DNA from: Diphasiastrum complanatum
Taxonomy: Eukaryota; Streptophyta; Lycopodiopsida; Lycopodiales; Lycopodiaceae
DNA length: 64,000 bases
NCBI GenBank assembly: GCA_029204225.1
Contig: CM055098.1
Span: 19,127,303-19,191,302, forward strand
Direction of reading: 5' to 3'
Shown: positions 33,681 to 46,049 of the stretch, one piece after another
How the letters are laid out: the number at the start of each line of letters is the position of its first letter
Position numbering within the stretch: position 1 is the first letter of the stretch
The notes under the pieces: generated by a model
Told to the model about the DNA's origin: nothing
What the model saw: the letters and a program-made list of their open reading frames with translations, nothing else
The model's database searches: none
Program-made: the position numbers and the translations under genes

Positions 33681-34180
33681 ATCCTTATGTGAGATAGCTT
33701 CTTAGAGAATCGCGGATCGTCACAACAATGAGACCAAACTAGCTTCAAAGCAAAACTAACCAGCACATCAAAAGCTTTGAATCACAAACTATCTTGCTTT
33801 TGCTTTTAAACCTTATGTAAGAGAGCTTCGTAGTCCATTGCGGATCGTCACAATGGTGCCACAAAGAGCAAAACTAACCAGCACGCCCAAATCTTCATTC
33901 TATAATCTAGTGTGCTTTTGCTTTAATCCTTAAGAGAGAGAGGTTCTGAGTCAATTGTGGATCGTCACAATGGTGACACCAAGAGCAAAACTAACCAGCA
34001 CATCTAAAGCTCCAAAACATAAACGATCTTGCCTTTGCTTTAATCTTTAAAGGACAAAGCTTCTTAGTCAATTGCGGATAGTCACAATGGTGACGCTAAA
34101 CTGAATCAAAAAGCGAAACTAACAGGAACATCCAAAGCTTCAAATCATAAACTATCTTGCTTTTGCTTTTGCTTTTGCGT
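33681..34180 (-). repeat. Four-unit ~120-bp tandem repeat upstream of the auxilin-like gene
   Basis: Four imperfect units start around 33681, 33801, 33921 and 34041. Each has TTGCGGATCGTCACAATGG, GCAAAACTAACCAGCACAT, a TCTTGCTTTTGCTTT block and a GAGAGCTTCTTAGTC end (plus strand). The array lies between the start codon and the likely promoter, in the 5' UTR or proximal promoter. Confidence 0.9.
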
Positions 34181-34480
34181 TTCCGTTTGCTATTTTCCCT
34201 TTCGGATTTACAGACAGATAACTGAAGCATGCGATTGAATGGAGCCTCGGGCGATGCTGGAGCACCCGAAATCAAACAAAACAGATCTGATTTGCAGCAC
34301 CTACATGCTGCTTCATCTCCCCCCGTCTCTTCTTCCCTTCCTTTCTTTTTACTTACGCGCTCGCCCTCGCCATCGCCATCGCCATCGCTGATGAAGCTCC
34401 AGCTTCTCGTCACGAAAATAAAACGAGCGAGCGTGATAATAATACGAAGACCATTTCTGAGTCTGTAAATAAAATAATAC
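34181..34480 (-). promoter_or_regulatory. Putative promoter/5' UTR of the auxilin-like gene
   Basis: This 300-bp stretch has a CTTTTG run, CT-rich DNA and a (GCCATC)n hexamer at about 34368-34390 (plus strand). It is more GC-rich than the flanks, as expected around a plant transcription start. A 105-codon minus frame here is low-complexity and is not called as a gene. Confidence 0.4.
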
Positions 34481-35300
34481 TAAGAAATTTAAAAAAATCA
34501 AAAATAACACGATAGTACATATTTTCAGCGTTAATTTCAATTAGAATATTCAATTCCGGATAATTTATTCTATTTTCGCCTCACTATACTTATTCCGAGT
34601 ACGCAACAAATTATATCCATTTCTTTTTCCTTTTGTAAAAAAGAAAATTGGAGGTCATTTTTTTTTTTCGCAATTTGTCTGGTCAATGCAGAGGAGAGAT
34701 GTTGACAAACGGCGACCGAATATTCGGTCTAGCGGAGAGAAAACACTCAAGGAAAAGCGAATATGCGTTAGCGGTCAGAAAACGCCGTGAGATGCACAAT
34801 TCTTTTTTTATTTTTTTATTTTCCTGTGTTCAGCGAAGTGGAGCGTGTGGGGTACGCGTGACCGTTGAGGTCGACCCCCGTGGCTTGGTCACAAGAAATA
34901 TGAGAATTATTAAATTATTAAAATGCCCAGGACCCAGGTGTCCATGAAGTGCTCAAAAAAACAAGGTGAGCTAAAAGGCTTCGAGCAACGAGAGCACTGC
35001 TACAATCCTTGCACTCAGTAGATATATTGATAATTTGTACAGCTAGAAAGTGATCTTTGAAAATTTTTATTCTACAGGTTCCACAATAAATAAACAAAAT
35101 CTCACACACAATTTCATTCAAACACACCTAAAAGAGACACGATGAAAAATAATAAATAAAAAAATCACACACTTTTTTTTAATTCAAACTCACCTACAAG
35201 AGACACGTAATCTTTGAGAGAATCATCAGCATAGGTACCACTATTGTCGCAAAGCTACCAAGATCAATCAATTTATAGGCCAATCCAATCCATTGGACTT
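34481..35300. other. Intergenic DNA, nothing recognised
   Basis: AT-rich with several homopolymer T runs. No coding signal. Confidence 0.5.
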
Positions 35301-35304
35301 TTTA

Positions 35305-35460
35305 GCTTTGTCGCTATATCGACAAGTTGGTTAGCTTGACATCCAATGTTTCTTTGGTCCCATGTTCAAGCCTCCCCTTACAAACCAAGAGAATTCACTA
35401 GTTTCGGGTATAAAATTATAAGTTGCATCCTTTGCTCTTGTGCTTTACAACTATTGATTT
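35305..35460 (+). mobile_element. tRNA-derived SINE, copy 1
   Basis: Shares ACTGGTTAGCTTGRCATCC, then GTTTCTTTGGTCCCA and AGCCTCCCCTTRSAAACCAAG with the unit at 39.95 kb. B box TGTTCAAGCCTCC at 35363-35375 (consensus GGTTCGANNCC); the A box is partly altered (ACAAGTTGGTTAGC). A polymerase III SINE copied by LINE machinery is the likely origin. Confidence 0.65.
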
Positions 35461-35654
35461 GATGTTATAGTTTTTGTAAGGTTGGCTTGAACATGTTTCA
35501 AGAGCACTAAGGAGGGGGGGGGGTCTATGTGTCATGGGAACCTAACTTCCATGTGTTGACCACAGCTCCCCCAGCTTCTCCTTTGTTGCCAACACTCAAC
35601 CCTAACCCCCTCCCTCATAATTCACCTCCCCTCCTGTTGTAAAGCTACCTTTAC

Positions 35655-35780
35655 AAGCTTTACTTCCGGCGCCATCGGCGCCAGCTATGTTCCCGGCGCC
35701 AGCTAGGCGCCAGCAGCGCCCCTGCTGACCCGGCGCCGCTCCCGGCGCCACTGTGACCAGAATCCAGCCGGCGCCAAGTT
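35655..35780. repeat. GGCGCC palindrome cluster
   Basis: About nine GGCGCC or near copies within ~120 bp, as CGGCGCCA and GGCGCCAG(C). Markedly GC-rich against its AT-rich surroundings. It marks the left part of a GC island that continues to about 36.9 kb. Confidence 0.85.
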
Positions 35781-35939
35781 CCTATGGCTGAAAATCTTTG
35801 ATCGGTTCTAGCGAAGTCCAGAGAGCTCAGATCGATGTGCAATCACCTCACACGATCTAGGCATGATTAAAGGAAGCCTGGGGATCAATAAAATCTAGAG
35901 AGATAAAATGACTTTCTAGAAAGAGAAAATCCTAGAGAG

Positions 35940-36915
35940 AGAAAAACGTGCTTTACCAGCTTGGGTAGAGTGCTTGGTATGAGGGGGGGGGTGCCGAATC
36001 ACACCAATACTATAGGGGAGTGCGGGTTGCGACTCAGGGCGAGCTCCAACCAAGTCTCAGCCTCCCTTGCTGGAATGTTGTCATGGCTCTCGCCTTGGCA
36101 TGCTAGCGCCCCGGAGACTAGGGTCAGTCACACACTTGAAATGTAACCTTCTCAGATTTATCAATAAAGTGGGATTTTCCTCAAACTGACTCTGATTACC
36201 TTCTGGGTTTCAGTGTTCGGTAAAAGCGCCAGTTGTAAGGCCGCTTTCAAAATTTTTAACTTGGCACATAGCTGAGGGTCGTATCCCGGGACGCCAGCGG
36301 TATGCCGTCGGGACCATTCGGTCCGTGGCGCCAGCGGTATGCTGTCGGGACCATTTGGTCCAGGAACTGGTTGTTTCCATATCTGTCGCGGCTTGTGGTT
36401 CTGAGTATTCCTTGCATGAACGTGAATGGGTTAAGCTCTTGGGGAACGGGCTCTAACCTGTCGGCTGAGTTGGATGGCTTGCTTGGGTGGATGTTACCTG
36501 TTTATGGCTGTCCAGTCTGGCGTGGCGCCAGGTTGGCTTCCAGCGCTCGTGACGAAGCTTTCAGTTGGTTAAGTCTGATGTAAGTCAGACCGCTTGCTTG
36601 GAATGGATGTTACTCGTTTGTAACGAAGCTTTGAGTTGGTTAAGTTTGATGTATGTCGGGCGGCTTGCTTGGAGGGAAGTCACCCACGTCGGGACCCCCG
36701 ATCTGGCATGGCGCCAGGTTGGATCTCAATGTTGGTTTTCGGAACTTCAAGTTGGTTAAGTCTGATCGTTGTTGGCGAGTTGGCTGCTTGTATGTCAAGT
36801 GGGTTTGGATGGCAAGAGTTGAAGGCTGGGAAGCTAAGTCGTGGTTCCCGGCTCCCTTTGGGATGCCTGCGCTACACCTCCCCTTGGTTGCAACCTATGA
36901 AGGGTGAAGGGTAGG
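35940..36915. repeat. GC-rich island with internal sub-repeats, probable element remnant
   Basis: Contains twice GGTATGC(C/T)GTCGGGACCATT(C/T)GGTCC (36299 and 36341), twice TGGCGCCAGGTTGG (36520s and 36708s), and three to four imperfect copies of a phrase with AGTTGGTTAAGT(C/T)TGATG and CTTGCTTGGA. A TCAATAAAGTGG signal sits near 36160. Base composition unlike the neighbours; no pol domain. Perhaps a non-autonomous LTR element. Confidence 0.5.
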
Positions 36916-38990
36916 GAGATGCCATTTTAATGAAGGGCAAAGTCCCAAAGTATAGAGGCTCCACATGGCTACCTGTGCAACTAAGTGCCTCTCATTTTCA
37001 ATGCCTCCTCCCTCATGCTCCAAGATTCCACCCTCACACCTCTCTCATTCCCTTTTCTCAAGTTAAGAGTCTTAAGTTTATTGTTTCTAGTAATTGTTTC
37101 TGGCTACAGCTTGACAATTTCTTCAAGCTATCAAGAATATTGTTGGTTGTATAGAAAAGGGCAGCTTTATAATTAGTATTTCCACATGGGCATTGAGACA
37201 GTTGTATCTTAGAGATTTCCAAACAATTATCTACTCATTTTTTATTGAATAAATCAATGACCACCTTGTTCCAAAGAAGATTGGGCGAAGAAATTATGGT
37301 CAGCATTCACTTCTGAACACTTTTTGTAGTTTTCTATGAGTGTTTTTTAACATTTTGATCATCATCCATTTACAAATACTTTGCTTGACATTTATGAATG
37401 TTTTTCATTAATCAACTCCTATAGCATCAAGATGATTGACTCATAAGAGCAAACCACCATAAAGTAAAGCAAAAAATATTTGAATATAGCTCTCTTTGTT
37501 TTCGTTTGATGTTTTGTTAATCCAATATGGAACAAAATACTAGATATCTCAAAAGTGTACCTTCACCCAACCACTTTGATTGGTATGAGAACCACAATAT
37601 GTTTTGAAACTTATTTTTATAAATTTTTGTTTTAATTGATGCATGTAAGAATGTTCATTCTCATTTGTTCTTTGAATCTTTATAGATTTTATGTACAAGC
37701 CCCTGTCATGGGGACACTTGGTAAGAATTATCCACCTTGGGACAATGGTCAAGCATATATTCACATAGAAAAAAGTGCAAGGTTTCTTGGTGGGTGAAAG
37801 CAATCACAAAGCAATTTTAACAAACTTGATGAGAGTATATCAATAGTGAAGAAACCTAGCACCCGCTCAAGTGACCTCTCAATGAATTCTAACAAACAAG
37901 TCAGGTATTCACTCATCAACTCAAAGTAGTAAAAAATTTAGACAAGTGAATGATGTAGTTTTGTTTGCTTGTCATTGAAAGATTGTGATGCATGCATTTT
38001 AATTGAATATGCTATGATTTGTGCTGTTAGTGCCCTCAAAATGGTTTCAAAAGCAAAAAAACAATGCTCTAACTCCCACTTCTTAATGAGATTTTGGAGT
38101 GACATCCATTAAAATAAAAAAGCATCTATCAAATAAAAGTTTTTGTGAATAACAACATAGTAAGTTGTAGTTGCACTAAGCAATACGCATAGAGGAAATT
38201 TTCTTGGACTAGGTGGCATGGTTGAGTAATTTCACATTATATGTGGCATTTGAAGGCCATAAAATATGAAAATAATATGGAGATTGTTAATTATTTTGTA
38301 ATTTATGAAGAGATGACTAAAATTTTCTATCTATGGTACTTTTTTGTATGTGTAAATCTTATCCATTTACATGGGATATTAGTGATACAACATGAGTGAC
38401 CCATTTAATTATTCTTTTAATGAGGACCTGTCAAATGCAGAAATACACAAGTTTTAAAATAGTCTACTAAAATGCATGTAGTTTTGGCTCAATTTGTAGA
38501 AATACATGAGATTCAGCACAATCAGGATTCCTCTTACACAGAATTCGGCACAGATCGTGATCGACATGAGTCCTAAAAATGTCAAAAGGCATTTGTCGGT
38601 GGAAATGGGAGATGCCGAAATAGTGGAAATACCAACTCAGAAAAATGTCAATCAACATTTTCATGGTGCCCACTTAAGTGGAGCCCCTCCTCTCCCCAAT
38701 CTGAAATTTTAAGTACTGCCCTTAATTTGAGTCCATTTGTAGAAATGAACAAAAGATAGACTACAAAAATACACATGATTGTGAAAGCCAAGTTTTGACA
38801 CAGTAATGGTAAACTCGAAACGATCCTAAACATTTATATTAGATAATTACTATTGCTTCTACAATTACAATAAATCTAAGTACTTGGTATATCAAACTAC
38901 CATATTTAATATCAAATACTTATCTTGGCAACAATCATAATCTCCAAGTACTTGTCAAACAAATGATACTCTTTACTTACATGTATGAAA
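36916..38990. other. AT-rich intergenic DNA
   Basis: Short frames only. Around 38465-38790 two loosely similar blocks share TTTGTAGAAATRMA and ACATGA phrases. No element could be named. Confidence 0.4.
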
Positions 38991-38991
38991 T

Positions 38992-39940
<949 letters not shown>

Positions 39941-39944
39941 ACCC

Positions 39945-40080
39945 AATGGGGTTGGCTCAACTGGTTAGCTTGGCATCCAAAGTTTCTTTGGTCCCAGGTC
40001 CGAGCCTCCCCTTGGAAACCAAGAAGCATCTTCTTGTATGTTTTGTACACTTTGTAAAAAGTCTATTAGAATATTCTAGT
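39945..40080 (+). mobile_element. tRNA-derived SINE, copy 2
   Basis: A box TGGCTCAACTGG at 39953-39964 and B box GGTCCGAGCCTCC at 39997-40009, spaced as in tRNA genes, inside GGGGTTGGCTCAACTGGTTAG. Nearly the same 80 bp occur at 35.3 kb. No acceptor-stem pairing or CCA-type end, so a SINE and not a tRNA gene. Confidence 0.72.
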
Positions 40081-40779
40081 CATTGAAGACAGAAAAATAA
40101 GAAGCTAAATTCAACATGTTTCTCATGCTTGGGCCTTGTTTTCTATGAAGAAAAGATTGCTCTATGAAGTTTTAGTATGAAATGTTTTTATATTGACCTT
40201 GCATTATCTAGATATAGTGGTTAGCCCTCCCATTAAGGTATTCTACACAATGCTGGCTCTTACAAGATAGAACATGGATAGATGTGTTTATAAATTTAAT
40301 ATATATATTTTTTTGCTTAATGCTCATCACATTACTAAATATTTTGAGAAATATTTATTTAGTTATATTTATGATAGTTGCCAATGTCAATACAAGTTTT
40401 TTGGTCATTATGTGGAAAGGCCCTTCAACATCATTGGGCATTACACAATTCTAAAATTAAGTGGACATCCAAACAAAAATTATTTGGACTTAACCTAATA
40501 AATGTTAAGTTTTGTGAGCTTTACATTCCTAGTCTTGTACACATCACTACAAACAACATATCTTGGTGAGCTTAATAGATTGTTTGCGTTATGAAACTTG
40601 AGATTCAAAATCATTTAGCGAACTTAATATTTCATATCAAAGGAAACAATTGTCATTTTTTGAAAAGTCAACATCCTTCAATGTTTTACAAAACCAATTC
40701 CTAAAATAAAAAAAATCAAAAAAAGGTTGATTTATTTTTTTTCTCTCTCGAAAAGTTGACCATAGATTATAGACTTTTT

Positions 40780-41420
40780 ACAAAATACATAGAAACAACA
40801 AAACTCAAAGAAGCAAAAGTTTATTAGCCTCTTTAAAGAGGAGTATAGGGGAGATGATAAAATCACCATTCCCAGGTTCTCTACTATTCCTATCTCACCA
40901 AATGTTCCATAGAGTAATGATCCTACTATGTTGCAAAAAGGCATTAACCTTTATATCAACAAACATGATATCGTTCAACAAAAGATCTGTGTGGTTGAAT
41001 CTCTTAAACCTGGCATGAAAGCTTGCAATAAAGAGATCAGTCGCAATCTTCTAAAGCAAAGCATAACAATGGAAGAACAAATCAAATTTTTTGCATTTAG
41101 AGCATACATGTGACACATTCCCTCTGTAATTGGCATGGACATGAATAGAGAGCTGGAGGATCCTATAAGAAAAGACTATAAGCTTGTCAGTTCTGATTTT
41201 GTGGTTGCATCAAAATCTAGCCTTCCATAAGTGGGGGGGTCGAAAACTTTCCACTTAGAATGGTACCACGAGAAGGTGAAATTGGGTTCTTTGGTAGTAG
41301 CAAAGACAAAAGAATAAGAGATTTTACCCGTCTTGTCAAGGGCCTTAAAAAGCCACTTATTATTGTAGTCAAAATAAGTGGAAGTAGATAAAGGACCAAG
41401 GTCACCATGAGTAAAGACAT
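40780..41420 (-). pseudogene. Remnant of the C-terminal zinc-binding region of a LINE reverse transcriptase ORF
   Basis: One minus frame reads HVHANYRGNVSHVCSKCKKF, then DLFFHCYALL, a stop, KIATDLFIASFHARFKRFNH and ITLWNIW*DRNSREPG. C..C plus (H/D)LFFHC plus WNIW-(D/E)RN is the zf-RVT-type tail typical of plant LINE ORF2. Upstream sequence is frameshifted and lacks the RT core. Confidence 0.5.
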
Positions 41421-41559
41421 AAGAGAGGCAAAAAATGGTCTGCTAGGATTTCTTCCTAGATGCATCCACATCATTTTGCAGGGGAGCGTTCTACAATCTG
41501 ATTGTAGGGAGACCACCATCCACAAGCATCGCTGGCTCCACATCGTTGTCAAGGCAATG

Positions 41560-42340
41560 TTGCTTCAACTTCCCCCCATCTGCATCGACTTCCGAACCAC
41601 ACACACACAAACTATCTGCAGGGATTCATTAGCTAAACGCTAGTTGTTATCTGAATTCCATCGGCTCTTCACATCCCCTACACAGAGGGACAGACTTCTG
41701 ACCATAGATACACTTAGTTGGCCCAAATCTGGAAACCTACATTCGCAGATTCCTGGCTTGTGTGATTCTTATACAGGTGATTCAAAGCAGATTTGGAAGC
41801 ACGACCAATTGGTGATCACAACTAACTTGGATGCATCTCTAGCTTTTATTTTTCTACTTAGAATTACCTCACTCATTACAGAGACAAAAGGCATCTCTAG
41901 GATTATACTGTAGCATACGGCTACTCTCAATCCAAGAAATATTTATATGAAGTCAGCAAGTTTGAATGACAGCAAATCCAATTATTCCCATAACATGCAG
42001 GTTCACCGGAGGAATTTGAGGATGAATAATTTTCAATTCCTCACATGCTACTTATGGAATCCACTAATCCATTCACTTTCTGTTCAAAATAGCTTGATAA
42101 ATTGATTCACAATCGATTTACCAAGGAAAAAAAGTTAATAGGATTTAGGATAATTGGCATATGCTCTACTTCTCATCCAAGCAGAGTTTAGCTTGAAAAC
42201 AACAACATTATCTCCCAAAGCAGATTATTCAAAAGCAAACTGAAAGCTTCCTCACAAAACTGGGAATTAAGAATGAATTCACATAACTTCTCAACATCTA
42301 AATCAAAAACTGAAAGTGTAGAAGAGCACTCTACCACCAT
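41560..42340. other. Unassigned sequence, probably internal region of the element at 42.5 kb
   Basis: It follows, on the minus strand, the primer-binding site at 42.5 kb, so it should be the retroelement's internal domain, but no Gag or pol motif could be read. Confidence 0.35.
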
Positions 42341-42495
42341 ATTTGACAAGCATGCTAACCCGAAACTAATGAATTCAACACTAAACTCCCTTGAGGAAAC
42401 AACACTTCATAATTGAGATGTAACTCCAAGTGCTTCCATCTTTCAATCCGATGTAGAGCTTGCCTCCATCCTATCCAAGACCTCATCTTAGTCGT

Positions 42496-42507
42496 GCTCT
42501 GATACCA
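42496..42507 (-). other. Primer-binding site, initiator tRNA-Met type
   Basis: The minus strand reads TGGTATCAGAGC, the standard plant tRNA-iMet PBS, two bases after an LTR end ...GTCTTTACA. Confidence 0.85.
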
Positions 42508-42508
42508 A

Positions 42509-42925
42509 TGTAAAGACCCCAAAGGGATAACCCCTAAGATGAGAATAGGAGAACACAATAAGAAAGACTATGGAGCCAAACCGCCCAACCAATCAAAACT
42601 GGATCTAGCCCCCAAGCCATGCCATGTGAAGCAAGAGGAGAAGAGAGAAACTGGTAACCTAAACCCAATATGTCGGCGGGAGAATCCCTACCTCATTATA
42701 TATAGAGTAGAGTCTTGTGCATGGAACCATGCAATCCTCATGCAAGTCAACTATAAATAGGTCTCATCTCTTCATGCAGTCCTCTTGCATGTATCTGTCA
42801 CACAGACATGCAATACTCCATATGTCTCAATTAGAGTGTGTTGGGTGCCTAGTGGGTCCCGCCACTAAAACTACTGTTTGCCAAAGCTTGCCAAGTGGGC
42901 CTACCACAGTACTATACAAGTAAAG
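42509..42925 (-). repeat. LTR (5' LTR of a minus-strand element)
   Basis: It ends ...GGGGTCTTTACA at 42509 just before the PBS. Inside are TATA-like CTATATATAATGAGG and CTATTTATAG. It shares CTTGGGGGCTAGATCC and a TTGGTTGGG block with the Gypsy LTR at 22 kb, so it is a related but different family. The outer boundary is approximate. Confidence 0.65.
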
Positions 42926-42932
42926 TAATAAG

Positions 42933-43354
42933 TGTGAGGGCACTGGCATCATGCGCGTATAAGCCCAACCCAATGAGCACAAGTAGTAAGTTGTAATTCC
43001 TAGGAATAAAATACTAGGGGCTTAAAACTTTAAAATGACATTAGAGGCCCTAAGTCAAGTTGCAAATAAAAAAGTTAAAAGGGCCCAAATTAGAACTCAC
43101 ATGAATCATGTGAGTGCCCTTGTGCTTTCTTAGCACCATTAGATTTAAGTTGTGTTAATTTGAAGGGCTTGGATTATGATCCTTGTCCCAATGACGTGGC
43201 CAATCAGAGTGAAGGAGGCTCATCTCTAAAATCTATAAGAGGGAGTCATTTCCTTTGTATTGTATCTTCCATCTTTTTCTTAATAAAACTCTACTAGTTT
43301 CACTTCATGTCTCTCTCTCTCAGTGACAAACCCCATACTACAACCGACACTACA
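42933..43354 (+). repeat. LTR (5' LTR of a plus-strand element)
   Basis: Possible start TGTGAGGGCACTGG. Contains TATA-like TCTATAAGAGGG and AATAAAACTC, and ends ...CCATACTACAACCGACACTACA two bases before a primer site. The same 23-bp end recurs at 47667-47689. The start coordinate is a guess. Confidence 0.6.
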
Positions 43355-43355
43355 G

Positions 43356-43373
43356 TGGCACCTTCGTCGGGGA
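43356..43373 (+). other. Primer-binding site, TGGCACC-type
   Basis: TGGCACCTTCGTCGGGGA closely resembles the TGGCGCCGTTGCCGGGGA site found in Athila/Tat-type plant Gypsy elements. It lies at the expected distance after the LTR end. Confidence 0.7.
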
Positions 43374-43739
43374 GCCCCAACACTTGCCTTAGCCGGCATA
43401 GACATCACTTTTCTTCTCCTTCCCTCACTCTTCTCTCTTCTTTTCGCTTCATTTTTAATCCAAAAAATTGAGTTTTTAGCTTGTTAGTGGTAGTTAGTAT
43501 GGATTAGAGTTAGTGGGGGTGGATTAGTATTAGAACTGTAGATTAGAACAACCCTTGCTAAAGAAGAAACAAAAAACAAAAAAAAAAATCAAAAAAACAT
43601 GAAAAATCTGTTTTTGGCTAGAAAATAGGTGGGAAAAAAATATTAGAGGCAATAACTTTTTACTGCTCTACAACTAACCTTCGCCCCTTTGACAGTACCT
43701 TCTGGACATTGTTCAAAACCTACATAAAAGTCGGCCATT

Positions 43740-44845
43740 TTTGAAAAAACTGTAAAAAATTGTCAAAAAACACATAAAAATTGTATTTTCTCTCCATCCC
43801 CATGGAACTAACCTTCGCCCAACTGGAGTAAGATAAATCTGTATCAGAGAAAGCTATTGTCAGCTCGGCGAAGGTTATCTCTCTAGGATCTGAGAGAAAA
43901 CTTGCAAAATTAGTGAAAACACCCATAAAAATTGTATTTTCTCTTTATCCCCTAAGAATTAACCATCGCCCACCTAGATTTAGCTTAATCTGTATTAGAG
44001 GAGGCTACTACCAGCTCGACGAAGGTTCTCTCTCTAGAATCTGAGAGAAAACTGCCAAAATAGCAAAAAACCCATAAAATTTGTATTTTTTTCTGCATCT
44101 CTAAATAACCTTTGCCCACCTGGATTTAGCTATATCTGTATTAGAGAAGGCTACTATCTGCTCGACGAACATTCTCTCTCTAGGATATGAGAGAAAACTA
44201 CCAAAAATAGCAAAAAAAACCCATAAAATTTGTATTTTCTCTCCATCCCCTGATAAATAACCTTTTTCCACCTGGATATAGCTAGATCTATATCATAAAA
44301 AGCTACTATCAGCTCAAGGAAGATTATCTCTCTAGGATCTGAGAGAAAACTTCCAAAAATAGTGAAAAAACCCATAAAATTAGCATTTTCTCTCCATCCC
44401 CTAGGAAATAACCTTTTTTCACCTGGATTTACCTAAACCTATATCAAAGGAGGCTACTATCAGCTCGACAAACGTTCTCTCTCTAGTATCTGAGAGAAAA
44501 CTACCAAAAATAGCAAAAAAACACATAAAACCTGTATTTTCTCTCCACCCCCTAAGAAGTAACCTTTTCCCACCTGGATTTAGCTAAATCTATATTATAC
44601 GAGGCTACTATCAGCTTGGCAAATGTTTTCTCCCCAAGATCTGAGAGAAAACTGCCAAGAAAAAGCAAAAAAAAACCCATAATATTTGTATTTTCTGTCC
44701 ATCCCCTGGAAATAACCTTTTCCCACCTAGATTTAGCTAAATCTGTATTAGAGGAGGCTACTATTAGCTTGGCAAACATTATCTCTCTAGGATATGAGAG
44801 AAAACTGCCAAAAATAGCAAAAAAAACCCAAAAAATATACTTTTC
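43740..44845. repeat. Seven-copy ~151-bp tandem array in a retroelement leader
   Basis: The marker TGAGAGAAAAC occurs at 43891, 44042, 44188, 44340, 44491, 44642 and 44795, spacings 151, 146, 152, 151, 151 and 153. Each unit also has TTTCTCTCCATCCCC, a CACCTGGATTTAGCTA phrase, GAGGCTACTA and a CAGCTCGRC block. 151 is not a multiple of three, and frames close, so the array is not coding. Confidence 0.95.
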
Positions 44846-45777
44846 TCTTGAGTTTTTGAGATCTGATCTGAATCAACCTTTTTTGAAATTTTCATAGTTA
44901 GATCTGACCTAGATTTGGCTTCTGCTAAATTCTCGTGAAGATCCAATGGATAGATCTAGAAAGATCTAAGAAAAAGTGCTCAAAAAGTGAGTTTTTTCAA
45001 GATCTTGCAAAAACTGTCTATTGAGAACTCTCTTAGACCTCATATTAGCTAGATCTAGTCTAGATATGGCTATTTTAGAAAGGGAAAAGGTTAGATCCAC
45101 TCCAATCTGAAGAAATTTCAGAAAAACCACAAAAAACCGCTAAAAATGGGCAAAAATACAGTAAAAATGACCATGTTCTCTTAATTTCTCTAAATATGAC
45201 GGTTCAAAACTCGATCCAAATTGGTAATAGCTGGAATATATGGTGTTTCAGCTACTGCCAAATTTTGGTTCAGATCAGACACTCAGATCTTGAAATCTTA
45301 GAGAAATAGTCCTAAAAGGTGCTCGATTTTAGCAAAAATCTTCAATTTTTGACAATCGCCTCAAAACAAACCCTTGCAGGTCTCAGAGAAGTTCGATCAA
45401 ATCTTGATTCAACTACTGTGAGGGGGCAAGAGCTAATTCCCAGCCTTGTTTAAAAAAAAATATCAGTTTTTATATCGTCTCCATCTATGTTTTCATCTCC
45501 ATCTCCATCAGCTCAACCTTCATCCTGTTTCATATCATTACATGCATCTATCTTTTCCTCCATCAGTATTCTAAGATAACAACCATCTGTTACCATTTAT
45601 ACACACACCTCCCTCTTGTCCTTTTGATTGTCCTTGGTTTCTTATTTGATCTCTCAATCTTTGGTCTACTTCTTTTCTTCTCTTGTTCACCTCTCAAAAA
45701 AAAAAAACAAGTAGGACACCACAATTGTACCACCCTTGAAGCAATTACATACATCATGATAATACTGCATTCCAGCC
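44846..45777 (+). other. Retroelement untranslated leader, right part
   Basis: AT-rich sequence with repeated AGATCT/GATCTGA words that look like the edge of the tandem array, then a CT-rich segment (45480-45700) leading to an ATG at 45778. No coding signal. Confidence 0.4.
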
Positions 45778-46047
45778 ATGACTACCGAGTTTGTGAGATT
45801 AGTTGCATTTCATATGTTTCCTGATGAGACAATTCAACAATACACCAGACGGATGTTCGATCAAGTAAAAGGTATTGATCTATTGAGCCTAGAGACCACA
45901 ATGCAAAACTACTATTTCGGATTACTCAACAAGGTCAAATCCGTTATGAAGAAGTTTTCATCCTACACTTCATTGCCACAAATATATCAAGATGTTGTCA
46001 TTATGGAGAATCTTATCTTGATGAAATTAGTAAGTGTGCTTATCTGA
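45778..46047 (+). pseudogene. Gag-like fragment of the plus-strand LTR element
   Basis: MTTEFVRLVAFHMFPDETIQ, then YTRRMFDQVKGID. The sequence reads like a retroelement capsid start (aromatic and acidic residues, DE-(I/V)-Q-Y--R). It follows the PBS at 43.36 kb by about 2.4 kb, a leader length seen in Athila/Ogre-type elements. The match is by position and flavour only. Confidence 0.35.
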
Positions 46048-46049
46048 TT

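Noticed and set aside
34096-34413. 105-codon minus frame upstream of the auxilin-like start
   Set aside because: Low-complexity (Asp-Gly-Glu and Lys-Ser-Arg repeats) and overlapping the tandem repeat; more likely 5' UTR.
39945-40020. tRNA gene
   Set aside because: A and B boxes are present, but arms do not pair and a second copy exists nearby; a SINE explains it better.
43720-44779. Repeated minus-strand peptides (MGFFTIFGSFLSDPRE-like) as a repeat protein
   Set aside because: The 151-bp unit is not a multiple of three, so the frame changes each unit and stops follow; a DNA repeat and not a protein repeat.
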